NCBI GenBank assembly: GCA_002433335.1
Contig: DJHY01000259.1
Span: 1 to 17,706, forward strand
Source of the DNA: Rhodospirillaceae bacterium UBA6608
Lineage (GTDB): Bacteria > Pseudomonadota > Alphaproteobacteria > Rhodospirillales_A > Casp-alpha2
Direction of reading: 5' to 3'
Length of the DNA stretch: 17,706 bases
The notes under the pieces are model-generated. The model was given only the letters and a program-made list of their open reading frames with translations, made no database searches and had not been told where the DNA came from. This document shows, in pieces, positions 6,647 to 14,064 of this stretch. The translations under genes and the position numbers were made by a program. Within the stretch, counting starts at the first letter, position 1, and every line of letters begins with the position of its first letter.

Positions 6647-7201
6647 GTGTTCTTTCAGGAATTCCAGTTCGGCATCCGTCGATGGGCGGCCCAGGGCATC
6701 ATTGCGATGGGGGAACCGACCGTAATCCCGGATGATTGCGTGATGGGCCAAGGCCGCCTTGGCGCAGGCCTCGACTGGGATCGTCGCGAACAGCAAGACC
6801 GAGCGTTCCTGCAGGTCCAGGTTTTCGGCATGCATGAAGGGCATGTACAGGAACATCCGCTTGGCCCAGTCGAGATCGCGATCATGACGCGCCAATAAGG
6901 CCTTTCGGCTGAAGGCAAGGGCCTGGCTGTCAGTGCCATAAGCTTCCGGCAGGTCGCGGAACAGATTGCGCGGCACCTGATCCAACAGAATGATCAAGGC
7001 GACACAACCCAGGGGCTTTCGGGCCAGGCTGTCGTAGTGACCGCGCTGCGCCCAATAGTAATGATCCTCGAAGCGGAGGCGGATTTCGTTGTCGAATTCC
7101 GGCGACGGGTTGAACCAGACGTCGCGAAACACAGGCTCGCCGGCGTCGTCGTATTCGAACCAGAAGTCCAGAACCTCTTCGGTAACCGCCGCGCGGGACA
7201 T
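6632..7201 (-). CDS. DUF924 family protein
   Basis: The protein of 189 aa shows the DUF924 pattern throughout: VLDFWFE near the N-terminus, W-F at VWFNPSPEFDNEIRLRFEDHYYWA, LIILLDQVPRNLFRD, FLYMPFMHAENLDLQERSVLLF, HAIIRDYGRFPHRN and a C-terminal STDAELEFLKE. The family is all-helical, TPR-like and cytosolic, with no established function. The start at 7201 is preferred because AAGGAG lies 5 nt before it; the in-frame ATG at 7219 has no clear ribosome site. The gene diverges from the ynbE-like cluster and ends in an intrinsic terminator. Confidence 0.88.
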   Translation of the reverse strand: MSRAAVTEEVLDFWFEYDDAGEPVFRDVWFNPSPEFDNEIRLRFEDHYYWAQRGHYDSLARKPLGCVALIILLDQVPRNLFRDLPEAYGTDSQALAFSRKALLARHDRDLDWAKRMFLYMPFMHAENLDLQERSVLLFATIPVEACAKAALAHHAIIRDYGRFPHRNDALGRPSTDAELEFLKEHGRGF

Positions 7202-7244
7202 TCCGTCTCCTTCCCCCATATTTCGTCACGGTCCGGGTTTCCCC

Positions 7245-7272
7245 CATAACAGGCCCGGTGGCTCTTGTTATG
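7245..7272. promoter_or_regulatory. Perfect inverted repeat in a divergent promoter region
   Basis: CATAACA (7245-7251) and TGTTATG (7266-7272) are exact reverse complements. Their centres are 21 bp apart, about two helical turns. The repeat lies between the divergent DUF924 and ynbE-like genes, where a dimeric repressor or activator site would be expected. The function is inferred. Confidence 0.35.
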
Positions 7273-7357
7273 TCAACCTCGGCGCGATAGCGTAGTCCCG
7301 CGCCGGAGCCAACACGGTTTCGCGCCGATGCGGTCTTTGAAGAAAAGGTCCCCCACC

Positions 7358-7582
7358 ATGACCGACCGGGAAACCCACATTCTGCCCAGACTTTCGTTGC
7401 CCGCGGCGGCGATGTCGGGCTTGGCATTGGCGCTGTTGGCCGCTTGCTCGCCCACGGTGCAGGTCGCGGCCCCGGAAAAGCCCATTGTCATCAACCTGAA
7501 CGTAAAGATCGAACACGAGGTCCGGGTCAAACTGGAAAAGGATGTGGACGATCTTTTGAAGAAAAACGGCGATTTGTTCTGA
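7358..7582 (+). CDS. ynbE: YnbE-like outer-membrane lipoprotein
   Basis: The 74-aa protein has a hydrophobic signal ending LALALLAAC, a lipobox with acceptor Cys30, then a short mature part SPTVQVAAPEKPIVINLNVKIEHEV and a charged C-terminal helix. 'P-I-x-I-N-L-N-V-K-I-x-H' is the signature of the YnbE family. In Escherichia coli, YnbE is an outer-membrane lipoprotein that works with the AsmA-like inner-membrane protein YdbH and with YdbL in an intermembrane lipid-transport bridge. The ATG at 7358 is chosen because AAAGG lies about 9 nt upstream and the signal peptide follows. Its stop overlaps the ydbL-like start as TGATG, so the two are probably translationally coupled. Confidence 0.82.
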   Translation: MTDRETHILPRLSLPAAAMSGLALALLAACSPTVQVAAPEKPIVINLNVKIEHEVRVKLEKDVDDLLKKNGDLF

Positions 7583-7917
7583 TGAAACGGATGATGAAAT
7601 CCATCGCCCTATCGGCGGTGTTGGTTCTGGGTCTCGTCGGCGGGGCCTTTGCCATGGATCTGGATGCGGCCAAAAGCCAAGGACTGGTCGGCGAGCGACC
7701 GGACGGCTACCTGGGCGCTGTCGCCGGCGGCCGTTCCGACGTGCAGGCCCTGATACAGGACATCAATTCAAAACGCCGCACCAAGTATCAGGCGATCGCA
7801 GAAAAGCGCGGAACCTCCCTGGCTGCGGTCGAACAATTCGTCGGCCAGAAGCTGATTTCCCGCGCCGGGCCCGGCGAATACGTCATGACCCCCGGCGGCC
7901 AATGGGTCCGCAAGTAA
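7582..7917 (+). CDS. ydbL: YdbL-like periplasmic protein (DUF1318)
   Basis: The 111-aa protein has a cleavable signal peptide (KSIALSAVLVLGLVGGAFA) and a small DUF1318 domain: LDAAKSQGLVGERPDGYLG, a helix ending INSKRRTKYQAIAEKRG, TSLAAVEQFVGQKLI and the final GPGEYVMTPGGQWVRK. These motifs are highly typical of YdbL. In E. coli YdbL is a periplasmic partner of YdbH and YnbE. The start at 7582 overlaps the ynbE stop by one base. The ydbH gene that usually lies upstream is not here, since the neighbouring gene is a divergent DUF924 gene. Confidence 0.88.
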   Translation: MKRMMKSIALSAVLVLGLVGGAFAMDLDAAKSQGLVGERPDGYLGAVAGGRSDVQALIQDINSKRRTKYQAIAEKRGTSLAAVEQFVGQKLISRAGPGEYVMTPGGQWVRK

Positions 7918-7945
7918 CCTGACCACATAAAAGCAGCACACCAAC

Positions 7946-8164
7946 ATGAACACCCCCGACAAAGACGAGCTGAACGCCGTCCTGGTTTGGCTCGACCAAT
8001 TCCAGGGCCTGCATCCCAAAGGCGTCGATTTCGCCGACCCCATGGCGGCCAGCAAGGCCGCGACCGCCCAGGCCCGCAGCGCGGCGCAGGGCCTGCCGTT
8101 CGACAGCGAACCCACGGGCTTCACCAAATTACTGGAATCCCTGGCCCGAACGGACGACGCCTGA
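7946..8164 (+). CDS. Small acidic protein upstream of amidase, possibly AtzG-like
   Basis: The 72-aa product starts 28 nt after the ydbL-like gene with a weak A-rich ribosome region. Its stop overlaps the amidase start as TGATG, a strong sign of coupled expression. It is acidic and mostly helical. Its C-terminal LPFDSEPTGFTKLLESLA vaguely resembles the 'LP-x-x-x-E-P-x-x-x-F' end of the AtzG-like (DUF4089) proteins that act as small partners of amidase-signature enzymes, in the way GatC partners GatA. That match is partial, so the family assignment is inferred mainly from position and size. Confidence 0.6.
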   Translation: MNTPDKDELNAVLVWLDQFQGLHPKGVDFADPMAASKAATAQARSAAQGLPFDSEPTGFTKLLESLARTDDA

Positions 8165-9597
8165 TGACCGCCACCGACCCCATCCATATGACCCTGAGCG
8201 AAGCCGCCGCCGCCATCCGCGACGGCGCGGTCTCGTCGCGCGAACTGACCCAGGCCTGCCTGGAGCGGACGCGAAAGGTAAACCCCAAAGTCAACGCCAT
8301 TGCCGGGATCGACGAACGCGCCGCCCTGGCCCAGGCCGATGCCGCCGACAAGCAACGCGCCGCGGCCGCCCGCGCGGGCGACGCCCTCGGCTCGATGCAC
8401 GGCGTTCCGCTGATGCATAAGGATATGTATTACCGGGCTGGCCGCGTCAGCGCCTGCGGCTCGGCGATCCGCAAGGATTTCGTGCCGGACTACACATCGA
8501 CCGCCCTGAAGGCATTGGATACGGAGGGCGCGCTGGACATCGCGCGCCTGCATATGTCCGAATTCGCGTTCGGCGTGACCGGTCATAACGACGTTACCGG
8601 CACCGCCCGCAATCCCTGGAACACCGACCATATGACCGGCGGGTCTTCCGCCGGGTCCGGCGCCGCCGTCGGCGCGCGGATGTGCTATGGCGCGTTGGGC
8701 TCGGACACCGGCGGCTCAATCCGCCTGCCCGCTGCCTGCTGCGGCCTGGTCGGAATGAAGCCGACCTATGGCCGGGTCAGCCGCCATGGCGCCATGCCCC
8801 TGGCCTATTCCCTGGACACGGTCGGGCCCCTGACCCGGACCGTTCGCGACAACGCCCTGATGATGCGATCCATGGTCGGCCACGACCCGATGGACCCGGT
8901 GACGGCCAACCATGTGCCCGACGATTATCTGGACGAGTTGGACAAGGACGTGCGCGGCCTGAAGATCGGCGTCCCGGAGAATTATTTTTACGACGGCATC
9001 GCGCCCGAGGTCCGCGCCCTGGTCGAAGCCAGCATCAAGCAATACGAAGACCTGGGCTGCGAGATCGTACTGCTCAAGGTGCCCGACAGCATCTCAATGC
9101 TCAACCGCCTGACCAATCTGGTTACGGCGACGGAAGGGGCCTCGGTCCATGCCGGATGGTTGGCCGAAAAGGCCATGGTTTACGGCGACCAGACCCGGGC
9201 CCGATTGACCATCGGCCTGTTCACCCCGGCCAGCCTGTACCTGCGGGTGCTGACCGTGCGCAAGCAGTTGGTCCGTGAATTCTGCGAGGCCGTGTTCAGC
9301 CAGGTCGATGCCCTGCACACGCCGTTGATGATCATGCCGGTGCCGACCCTGGCGGACAGCAACATGGCCGCCAATCCGGGGTTCGCCGACTACCTGTTGA
9401 AGATCGGCCAGAACACCCGGCCCGGCAACTTCCTGGGCCTGCCCGGGTTGAACGTGCCCTGCGGCTTCACGCCGGACGGCCTGCCGTGCTCGTTCCAATT
9501 GATGGGACGACCTTACGACGAAGGCCTTCTTTATCGTCTCGGGCATGCCTATCAGCAGGCCACCGACTGGCACGAGAAAACGCCCGACTTAGACTAA
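8164..9597 (+). CDS. Amidase-signature family enzyme
   Basis: The 477-aa enzyme belongs to the amidase-signature hydrolases, which split C-N amide bonds in the cytosol. The Ser-cisSer-Lys triad is complete: Lys86 in GVPLMHKDMY, Ser162 in GGSSAGSG and nucleophile Ser185 in GSDTGGSIRLPAACCG. GLVGMKPTYGRVSRHGAMPLAYSLDTVGPLTRT follows as expected. The full-length GatA-like fold continues to NVPCGFTPDGLPCSFQLMGRPYDEGLLYRLGHAYQ at the C-terminus. No gatB or gatC is next to it, and the small upstream gene overlaps its start, so a dedicated amidase is more likely than the tRNA amidotransferase subunit. The substrate cannot be deduced. Some GatA-typical positions differ (Ala at GGSSAGS), which is common in the wider family. 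Confidence 0.9.
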   Translation: MTATDPIHMTLSEAAAAIRDGAVSSRELTQACLERTRKVNPKVNAIAGIDERAALAQADAADKQRAAAARAGDALGSMHGVPLMHKDMYYRAGRVSACGSAIRKDFVPDYTSTALKALDTEGALDIARLHMSEFAFGVTGHNDVTGTARNPWNTDHMTGGSSAGSGAAVGARMCYGALGSDTGGSIRLPAACCGLVGMKPTYGRVSRHGAMPLAYSLDTVGPLTRTVRDNALMMRSMVGHDPMDPVTANHVPDDYLDELDKDVRGLKIGVPENYFYDGIAPEVRALVEASIKQYEDLGCEIVLLKVPDSISMLNRLTNLVTATEGASVHAGWLAEKAMVYGDQTRARLTIGLFTPASLYLRVLTVRKQLVREFCEAVFSQVDALHTPLMIMPVPTLADSNMAANPGFADYLLKIGQNTRPGNFLGLPGLNVPCGFTPDGLPCSFQLMGRPYDEGLLYRLGHAYQQATDWHEKTPDLD

Positions 9598-9599
9598 GA

Positions 9600-9630
9600 G
9601 ACTGGGATTGCGCGACTGGGATTAACCCAG
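9600..9630. repeat. Short direct repeat and hairpin between convergent genes
   Basis: GACTGGGATT occurs at 9600-9609 and again at 9614-9623. The second copy forms the hairpin CTGGG-ATTAA-CCCAG (9616-9630), which includes the stop of the minus-strand HAD gene. With no T-run it is at best a weak terminator. Confidence 0.35.
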
Positions 9631-10254
9631 CAGGTCGAGCAGCGGCTCGATGGTGCGGCTTTCCCGGACCACCGGCGCGCCGCCGTCTCCGGGGACCATG
9701 CCGGCCTGGTTGTGCCAGAACACGTCCATGCCGGCGCGATGCGCCCCGGCGATATCGAACGGCGACCCGGCGACGTACAGCGTCCGCTCCGGCGTCGTGC
9801 CCAAAGCCGCCAGCCCGGCGGCATAAGCGTTCGGATGCGGTTTGTACCAGCCCGAGATTTCCGCGATGGTCACGGCGTCAAACTCCACGCCGACAGCGGC
9901 GGCGGCTTTTTCACCCAAGGCGATCGAACAGTTGGTGACGACCCCGACCGGCAGGCCCCGCGCCTGCGCGGCGCGCAGGGTTTCCACCACGCCGGACCAA
10001 GGCTTCAGCGTGCCATAACCGTCGAACAAGGCCTGCACCGACGTGGGCGGGATATTTTCCAGGCGCGCCGCCTCGGCGACCAAGTCTTCATAGGATACAT
10101 AAGGCCCCGGCTGGGCGAAGGTGACCTGCAGGTAGGCCATGCGCCACCGGCGGCCCGGCTCTTCGCCGCCCGCCGCCGCATCCCACAACGTCCAGGAATC
10201 CAAAAGGCCGGTCAGCAGGTCGCACAGGACCGCGTCGTACCGGCCCGCCGCCAT
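9622..10254 (-). CDS. HAD-superfamily hydrolase, haloacid dehalogenase type II-like
   Basis: The 210-aa protein has the four HAD motifs: nucleophile Asp12 in CDLLTGLLDSW, VVTNCS (105-110), Lys138 in GWYKPHPNAY and Asp167 in VAGSPFDIAGAHRAGMD. The residue two after the nucleophile is Leu, not the Asp needed by most HAD phosphatases, which fits the dehalogenase-like subgroup ('HAD type II'). The cap region (WRMAYLQVTFAQPGPYVSYEDLVAEAARLE) also resembles 2-haloacid dehalogenases. The physiological substrate is unknown. It is the last gene of the dapF-mtaB-ftsY unit, its ATG overlapping the ftsY stop as TGATG, so it is co-expressed with ftsY. Confidence 0.82.
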   Translation of the reverse strand: MAAGRYDAVLCDLLTGLLDSWTLWDAAAGGEEPGRRWRMAYLQVTFAQPGPYVSYEDLVAEAARLENIPPTSVQALFDGYGTLKPWSGVVETLRAAQARGLPVGVVTNCSIALGEKAAAAVGVEFDAVTIAEISGWYKPHPNAYAAGLAALGTTPERTLYVAGSPFDIAGAHRAGMDVFWHNQAGMVPGDGGAPVVRESRTIEPLLDLLG

Positions 10255-11186
10255 CAGTCGGCCAGCCCCATCAACGAGCGGGCGAAAGCCCGGGCCTCGA
10301 ATGGACGCAGATCGTCCATCCCTTCGCCGACGCCGACGGCATGAACCGGCAAGGAGAACTTCTCGGCCAGCGAAACCACCACACCGCCCTTGGCCGTACC
10401 GTCCAGCTTGGTCATCACCAAACCGGTCACGTCGACCATGGCCTTGAAGGCCTCGACCTGGGCATGGGCGTTCTGGCCGATGGTTGAATCCATCACCAGT
10501 AGGCAGGCATGGGGGGCCGTTTCATCCTGTTTCTTGATGACGCGGACGACCTTTTCCAATTCGGCCATCAGGTCCTTTTTGTTCTGCAACCGCCCGGCGG
10601 TGTCGATCAGGACCACGTCGTGCCCGCCCTCGCGCGCTTCCTTGACCGCGTCGAAAGCCAGTCCCGCCGGGTCGGCCCCTTGGGCGCGGGCCAGCACCGG
10701 ACATCCCGTGCGCTCGCCCCAGACCTGCAACTGTTCGATCGCGGCGGCGCGGAAGGTATCGCCCGCGGCCAACAAGACCGATTTGCCTTGGGCCTTGAAC
10801 TGCCCGGCCAGCTTGCCGATGGTCGTCGTCTTGCCCGATCCGTTGACGCCGCAGACCAGGATCACGAACGGCTTCGGCCCGGCGTCGACGTTCAGCACCT
10901 GCGCCGCCGGTTCCAGCAGCTTGGCGATCTCGTCGGCCAGGGCTTCGCGGACTTCTTGATCGGAGACTTCCTTGTCGAACCGCTCCCGGGCGATGGCCGT
11001 CGTGAGCTTGGCCGCCGTGGTCACGCCCAGGTCGCCCCGGATGAGGATTTCCTCGAGCTCGTCCAGCGCCGCCTGGTCCAGCTTGCGCTTGGTGAACACG
11101 CCGCTGATGGCGCCTCCCACCCGGTCGGCCGATTTCGAAAGGCCCGACCGCAAACGGCCGAGCCAGCCCTTGTTCTGTTCGCTCAT
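10254..11186 (-). CDS. ftsY: Signal recognition particle receptor FtsY
   Basis: FtsY is the membrane-associated GTPase that receives the SRP-ribosome complex and delivers it to SecYEG. The 310-aa protein has a short N-terminal amphipathic stretch ([20 protein letters not shown]) in place of a long acidic A domain, then the N domain. The G domain shows P-loop GVNGSGKT (113-120), [11 protein letters not shown] (143-153), DTAGR (195-199), [10 protein letters not shown] (259-268) and [12 protein letters not shown] (285-296). The usual 'DATTGQNA' box reads DSTIGQNA here. The start overlaps the mtaB stop (TGATG) and the stop overlaps the HAD gene. The partner SRP GTPase ffh is in the divergent unit at 14810. 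Confidence 0.97.
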   Translation of the reverse strand: MSEQNKGWLGRLRSGLSKSADRVGGAISGVFTKRKLDQAALDELEEILIRGDLGVTTAAKLTTAIARERFDKEVSDQEVREALADEIAKLLEPAAQVLNVDAGPKPFVILVCGVNGSGKTTTIGKLAGQFKAQGKSVLLAAGDTFRAAAIEQLQVWGERTGCPVLARAQGADPAGLAFDAVKEAREGGHDVVLIDTAGRLQNKKDLMAELEKVVRVIKKQDETAPHACLLVMDSTIGQNAHAQVEAFKAMVDVTGLVMTKLDGTAKGGVVVSLAEKFSLPVHAVGVGEGMDDLRPFEARAFARSLMGLAD

Positions 11187-12439
11187 CAGGCTGCTGTTCC
11201 CGTCAAGGTTCCGTCGGCCGCGCCGGTGATTCGCGCGGCGATGATCGTGCCCTCTTCGGCGGGCGCGCTTAAGCGCACCGGGGCGTATTGCGGGCTGTAG
11301 CCCATGGTTTCGCGCTCGACCAGCACCGGCACCGTCGCGCCGATACAGGTTTCCAGGAAGCGCCGCAGATTGGCGTCGCCCTGATTGCGCAGCTCCGCCG
11401 CGCGGGCCTTGCGCTCGGTCACGTCGATGGCCGGCATCTTGGCGGCGGGCGTGCCGTCCCGTTCCGAATAGGGGAAGACATGCAGATGAACCAGGTCCAG
11501 GTCACGAACGGCGGCCAGGGTGTTGTCATGCATGGCCTGGGTCTCGGTCGGGAACCCGGCGATCAGGTCCGCCCCCAGCACCAAGTCCGCGCGGGCGGCA
11601 CGGGCGCGCTCGGCCACGCGAAAAGCGTCGTCACGGCTGTGCCGCCGCTTCATCCGCTTCAGCACCATGTCGTCCATGGCCTGAAGCGACAAATGCAGAT
11701 GCGGCATCAGGCGTTCTTCCTCGGCCAGGGCCCGGAACAGATCGTCGTCCATGGCCGCCGGGTCGAGCGACGACAGCCGCAGGCGGTCCAGCTCCGGCAC
11801 GGCCTTGAGCAGGCGGCGCACCAATTGGCCCAGGGTCGGCTGCCCCGGCAGGTCGGTGCCGTAGGAACAGATATCGACACCGGTCAAAACGACCTCGCGG
11901 TAACCGCGGGCGACCAGGGCGCGCACCTGATCGGCGATCGCCCCCATGGCGAGCGAGCGGTTGTTGCCCCGCGCGAAAGGAATGATGCAGAACGTGCAGC
12001 GATGATCGCAGCCTTGTTGAACCTGGACGAAGGCGCGGGCCCGCCCGTCGAACCCGTCAATCAGATGGGCCGCCGTTTCCTTGATCGTCATGATGTCGGC
12101 GACCTGGATTTGCGGGCCGTCGGCGCGGTTGAGGGCAAGATAGGCCTCGGGGTCGAGCTTTTCCTCGTTGCCGAGCACGCGGTCGACCTCGGGCATGGCC
12201 GCGAACTTGGCCGGATCCAACTGCGCCGCGCAGCCGGTCACGATGACCTGGGCGTTCGGGCGGTCGCGCCGGGCGCGGCGGATCGCCTGGCGGGCCTGAC
12301 GTTCGGCTTCCTTGGTGACGGCGCAGGTGTTGACGATGATCGCGTCGGAAAGCCCAGCCCGGGCCGCGTTGGCGCGCATGACCTCGGACTCGAAGGCGTT
12401 CAGGCGGCAGCCCAGGGTGATGACTTCCGAGCCGGACAT
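11186..12439 (-). CDS. mtaB: tRNA t6A37 methylthiotransferase MtaB
   Basis: MtaB converts t6A at position 37 of ANN-decoding tRNAs to ms2t6A, using two [4Fe-4S] clusters and SAM. The 417-aa protein has the UPF0004 domain with Cys11 (TLGCRLN), Cys39 (VNTCAVT) and Cys70 (VTGCAAQ), and the radical-SAM motif C144-x3-C148-x2-C151 (GCDHRCTFC). IPFARGNNRS, LTGVDICSYG, RLRLSSLDP, LIAGFPTET and HVFPYSERDGTPAAKM follow. A short TRAM-like tail (PVLVERETMGYSPQYAPVRL) ends the protein. The combination TLGCRLN plus NTCAVT, and LTGVDICSYG, fits MtaB better than MiaB or RimO. The usual 'LQSGDD' reads LQAMDD. It starts 4 nt after the dapF stop and overlaps ftsY by one base. Confidence 0.93.
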   Translation of the reverse strand: MSGSEVITLGCRLNAFESEVMRANAARAGLSDAIIVNTCAVTKEAERQARQAIRRARRDRPNAQVIVTGCAAQLDPAKFAAMPEVDRVLGNEEKLDPEAYLALNRADGPQIQVADIMTIKETAAHLIDGFDGRARAFVQVQQGCDHRCTFCIIPFARGNNRSLAMGAIADQVRALVARGYREVVLTGVDICSYGTDLPGQPTLGQLVRRLLKAVPELDRLRLSSLDPAAMDDDLFRALAEEERLMPHLHLSLQAMDDMVLKRMKRRHSRDDAFRVAERARAARADLVLGADLIAGFPTETQAMHDNTLAAVRDLDLVHLHVFPYSERDGTPAAKMPAIDVTERKARAAELRNQGDANLRRFLETCIGATVPVLVERETMGYSPQYAPVRLSAPAEEGTIIAARITGAADGTLTGTAA

Positions 12440-12443
12440 GGGC

Positions 12444-13292
12444 TCACCCCCGACCGCCGTTGAGCAGGCGCGGATCCAAGGTGCCGGTGAAGCTGGTCGC
12501 CACCGGGCCGGTCATCAGAACATGGTCGTCGGGCAGCCATTCGATGGTCAGGGTCCCGCCGTCCAGCACGACATCGGCCTTGCGCCCCGGAATGATCCCG
12601 CGCCGCACGGCGGCGACCAGGGTCGCACAGGCGCCGGTGCCGCAAGCCTGGGTCACGCCAGCGCCCCGTTCCCAAACCCGCATGCGCAGCGCGCCGTCGG
12701 GCCGCAGGCTGACCGCCTCGACGTTGGTGAACTGGGGAAACATCTTGTCCTTCTCCAGGACCGGTCCGAAGACTTCCATTTGAACGGCTTCGGCGTCGTC
12801 GACGAAGAAGACCGCATGGGGATTGCCCATCGAGACGCAGACCGCGTCCAGCAGCGGGCCCGCGCCGACATTGACATGCAGGGTGTCGCAGGCTTCGGAC
12901 AGGGGGATTTCCCGCCAATCCAGCCGCGCCGGTCCCATATCGACGGTGATCAGGCCACCCTCGGCCTTTTCCGCGTCGAGCAGTCCCGCGCCCGTTTCGA
13001 TAATCAACTGATCGGCCGTGGTTTCCCCCATCAGCAACGACGCGACGCAGCGCGTACCATTGCCGCAGGCCAGGGATTCACCGCCGTCGGAATTGAGGAA
13101 GCGCACAAACACGTCCGCCATGTCGGAACGGGCCTGCTCCAACACGATCACTTGGTCGCAACCGACCCCGCGCCGACGGTCGGCGATGGCCGCGGCCTGA
13201 TCGGCGGACAGGGAAATCGGCGTTTCGCGGGCGTCCAGCACCACGAAGTCGTTCCCCAGGCCGTGCATCTTTATAAAGGGCACCTGTTCCAT
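12444..13292 (-). CDS. dapF: Diaminopimelate epimerase DapF
   Basis: DapF interconverts LL- and meso-diaminopimelate in the cytosol, supplying lysine and peptidoglycan precursors. The 282-aa protein begins FIKMHGLGNDFVVLD and has both active-site cysteines: Cys76 in ACGNGTRC and Cys217 in ACGTGACA. The supporting acidic residue Glu208 (WERGAG) and GNPHAVFFVDD are also present. Val213 stands where enterobacterial enzymes have Glu (GAGET), a common alphaproteobacterial variant. ATG 13292 has no Shine-Dalgarno, and a TATGTA hexamer lies 7 nt upstream, so leaderless initiation is possible. It is the first gene of the dapF-mtaB-ftsY-HAD unit. Confidence 0.96.
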   Translation of the reverse strand: MEQVPFIKMHGLGNDFVVLDARETPISLSADQAAAIADRRRGVGCDQVIVLEQARSDMADVFVRFLNSDGGESLACGNGTRCVASLLMGETTADQLIIETGAGLLDAEKAEGGLITVDMGPARLDWREIPLSEACDTLHVNVGAGPLLDAVCVSMGNPHAVFFVDDAEAVQMEVFGPVLEKDKMFPQFTNVEAVSLRPDGALRMRVWERGAGVTQACGTGACATLVAAVRRGIIPGRKADVVLDGGTLTIEWLPDDHVLMTGPVATSFTGTLDPRLLNGGRG

Positions 13293-13299
13293 AGGGGGC

Positions 13300-13305
13300 T
13301 ACATA
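13300..13305 (-). promoter_or_regulatory. Candidate -10 element of dapF (leaderless type)
   Basis: On the minus strand TATGTA is followed by GCCCCCT and then the dapF ATG, so +1 would fall at or next to the start codon. The preceding -35 region is poor in consensus. Its support is the absence of any purine-rich ribosome site. Confidence 0.28.
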
Positions 13306-13351
13306 GGCCCGACGGCCCCAGAAGTCCATGGGATTTGCCGCTTGAGGGGCC

Positions 13352-14014
13352 TCAGTCCCCGAACGACGCGACGAAGCCCCGCGCCAGGAAAGCCTGATGA
13401 TCGGGGGCATAGGCGCGGGACTGGCCGACCGGACAGACATTGCGGGCCCGGCAGCCTTGCGCCATGCAGGGCTTTCCCGCATCGGATTTCAGATGACCCA
13501 GGCAAGCCCCCAGATCGAAGCCGCCCCCGGCGAACGCCCCGACCGGGCAAGCCGACAGGCAAGGCCGCGCCCGGCAGGTATCGCAAGGATGCGCCGTTTG
13601 CGGCGCAGTCGGCAGCCCCGCAACCGCATCGTCGAACAACAAAGCCCCACGATAGCTATGCCAGGGGCCGTATTCGGGATGTATCAGGGGGCCGATCGGC
13701 GATTGGCGCAGGCCCTCGGCCCGCATCGCCCACTGCTGAAACGGATGATAGGGTGGCCCGTCAAAGGGATAGATCGCCCGGGCGCCCAACTCCCGCGCGG
13801 CGGCGGACAGGACCCGCCGCGTCCAGGCATCCAGGGGATCGACCTCGTCCCGCTGCTCGGCCCGAAAGCGCGGCCAGAAGGCCCCGCCCAGATCGCCGAC
13901 CAGGACAATCGTTCGCGCGCCGATGGGCAAGGCCTCGTCCGCGCCGGCGATAAACCCGCCGCGCGCGACCAACCCGGTCACGGCCAAACGTCGCTGAATC
14001 CCTGCATAATCCAT
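13352..14014 (-). CDS. 8-cysteine [4Fe-4S] ferredoxin-type protein resembling the iron-sulfur part of QueG
   Basis: The 220-aa protein has an N-terminal domain of about 140 residues (ARTIVLVGDLGGAFWPRF, YPFDGPPYHPFQQWAMRAEG, a plausible FGPWHSYRGALLF-like core) and a C-terminal iron-sulfur region. Cysteines at 144, 147, 152 and 156 (CDTCRARPCLSACPVGAF) and at 171, 183, 188 and 194 (ending CPVG) give two ferredoxin-like sets. The spacing recalls the epoxyqueuosine reductase QueG ferredoxin domain, but the ~150-residue cobalamin-binding part is absent or unrecognisable and the chain is about 130 residues shorter. I therefore call it an iron-sulfur redox protein of unknown role. GAGGGG 12 nt before ATG 14014 serves as ribosome site. 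It precedes dapF by 59 nt. Confidence 0.8.
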   Translation of the reverse strand: MDYAGIQRRLAVTGLVARGGFIAGADEALPIGARTIVLVGDLGGAFWPRFRAEQRDEVDPLDAWTRRVLSAAARELGARAIYPFDGPPYHPFQQWAMRAEGLRQSPIGPLIHPEYGPWHSYRGALLFDDAVAGLPTAPQTAHPCDTCRARPCLSACPVGAFAGGGFDLGACLGHLKSDAGKPCMAQGCRARNVCPVGQSRAYAPDHQAFLARGFVASFGD

Positions 14015-14064
14015 AAGGCGTTGTCGCCCCTCGGGATGGCGGGGTCAAGAACGTGAGGAGAGGA

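Noticed and set aside
6566..6898. Plus-strand frame beginning in the AT-rich region with a nearby TATAAT
   Set aside because: It runs antisense through the DUF924 gene, and the TATAAT has no -35 partner.
10509..12463. Long plus-strand frames opposite ftsY and mtaB (and similar ones opposite dapF, ffh and the iron-sulfur gene)
   Set aside because: They are antisense shadows of confidently identified genes, with G/H/Q/R-rich products and no ribosome sites.
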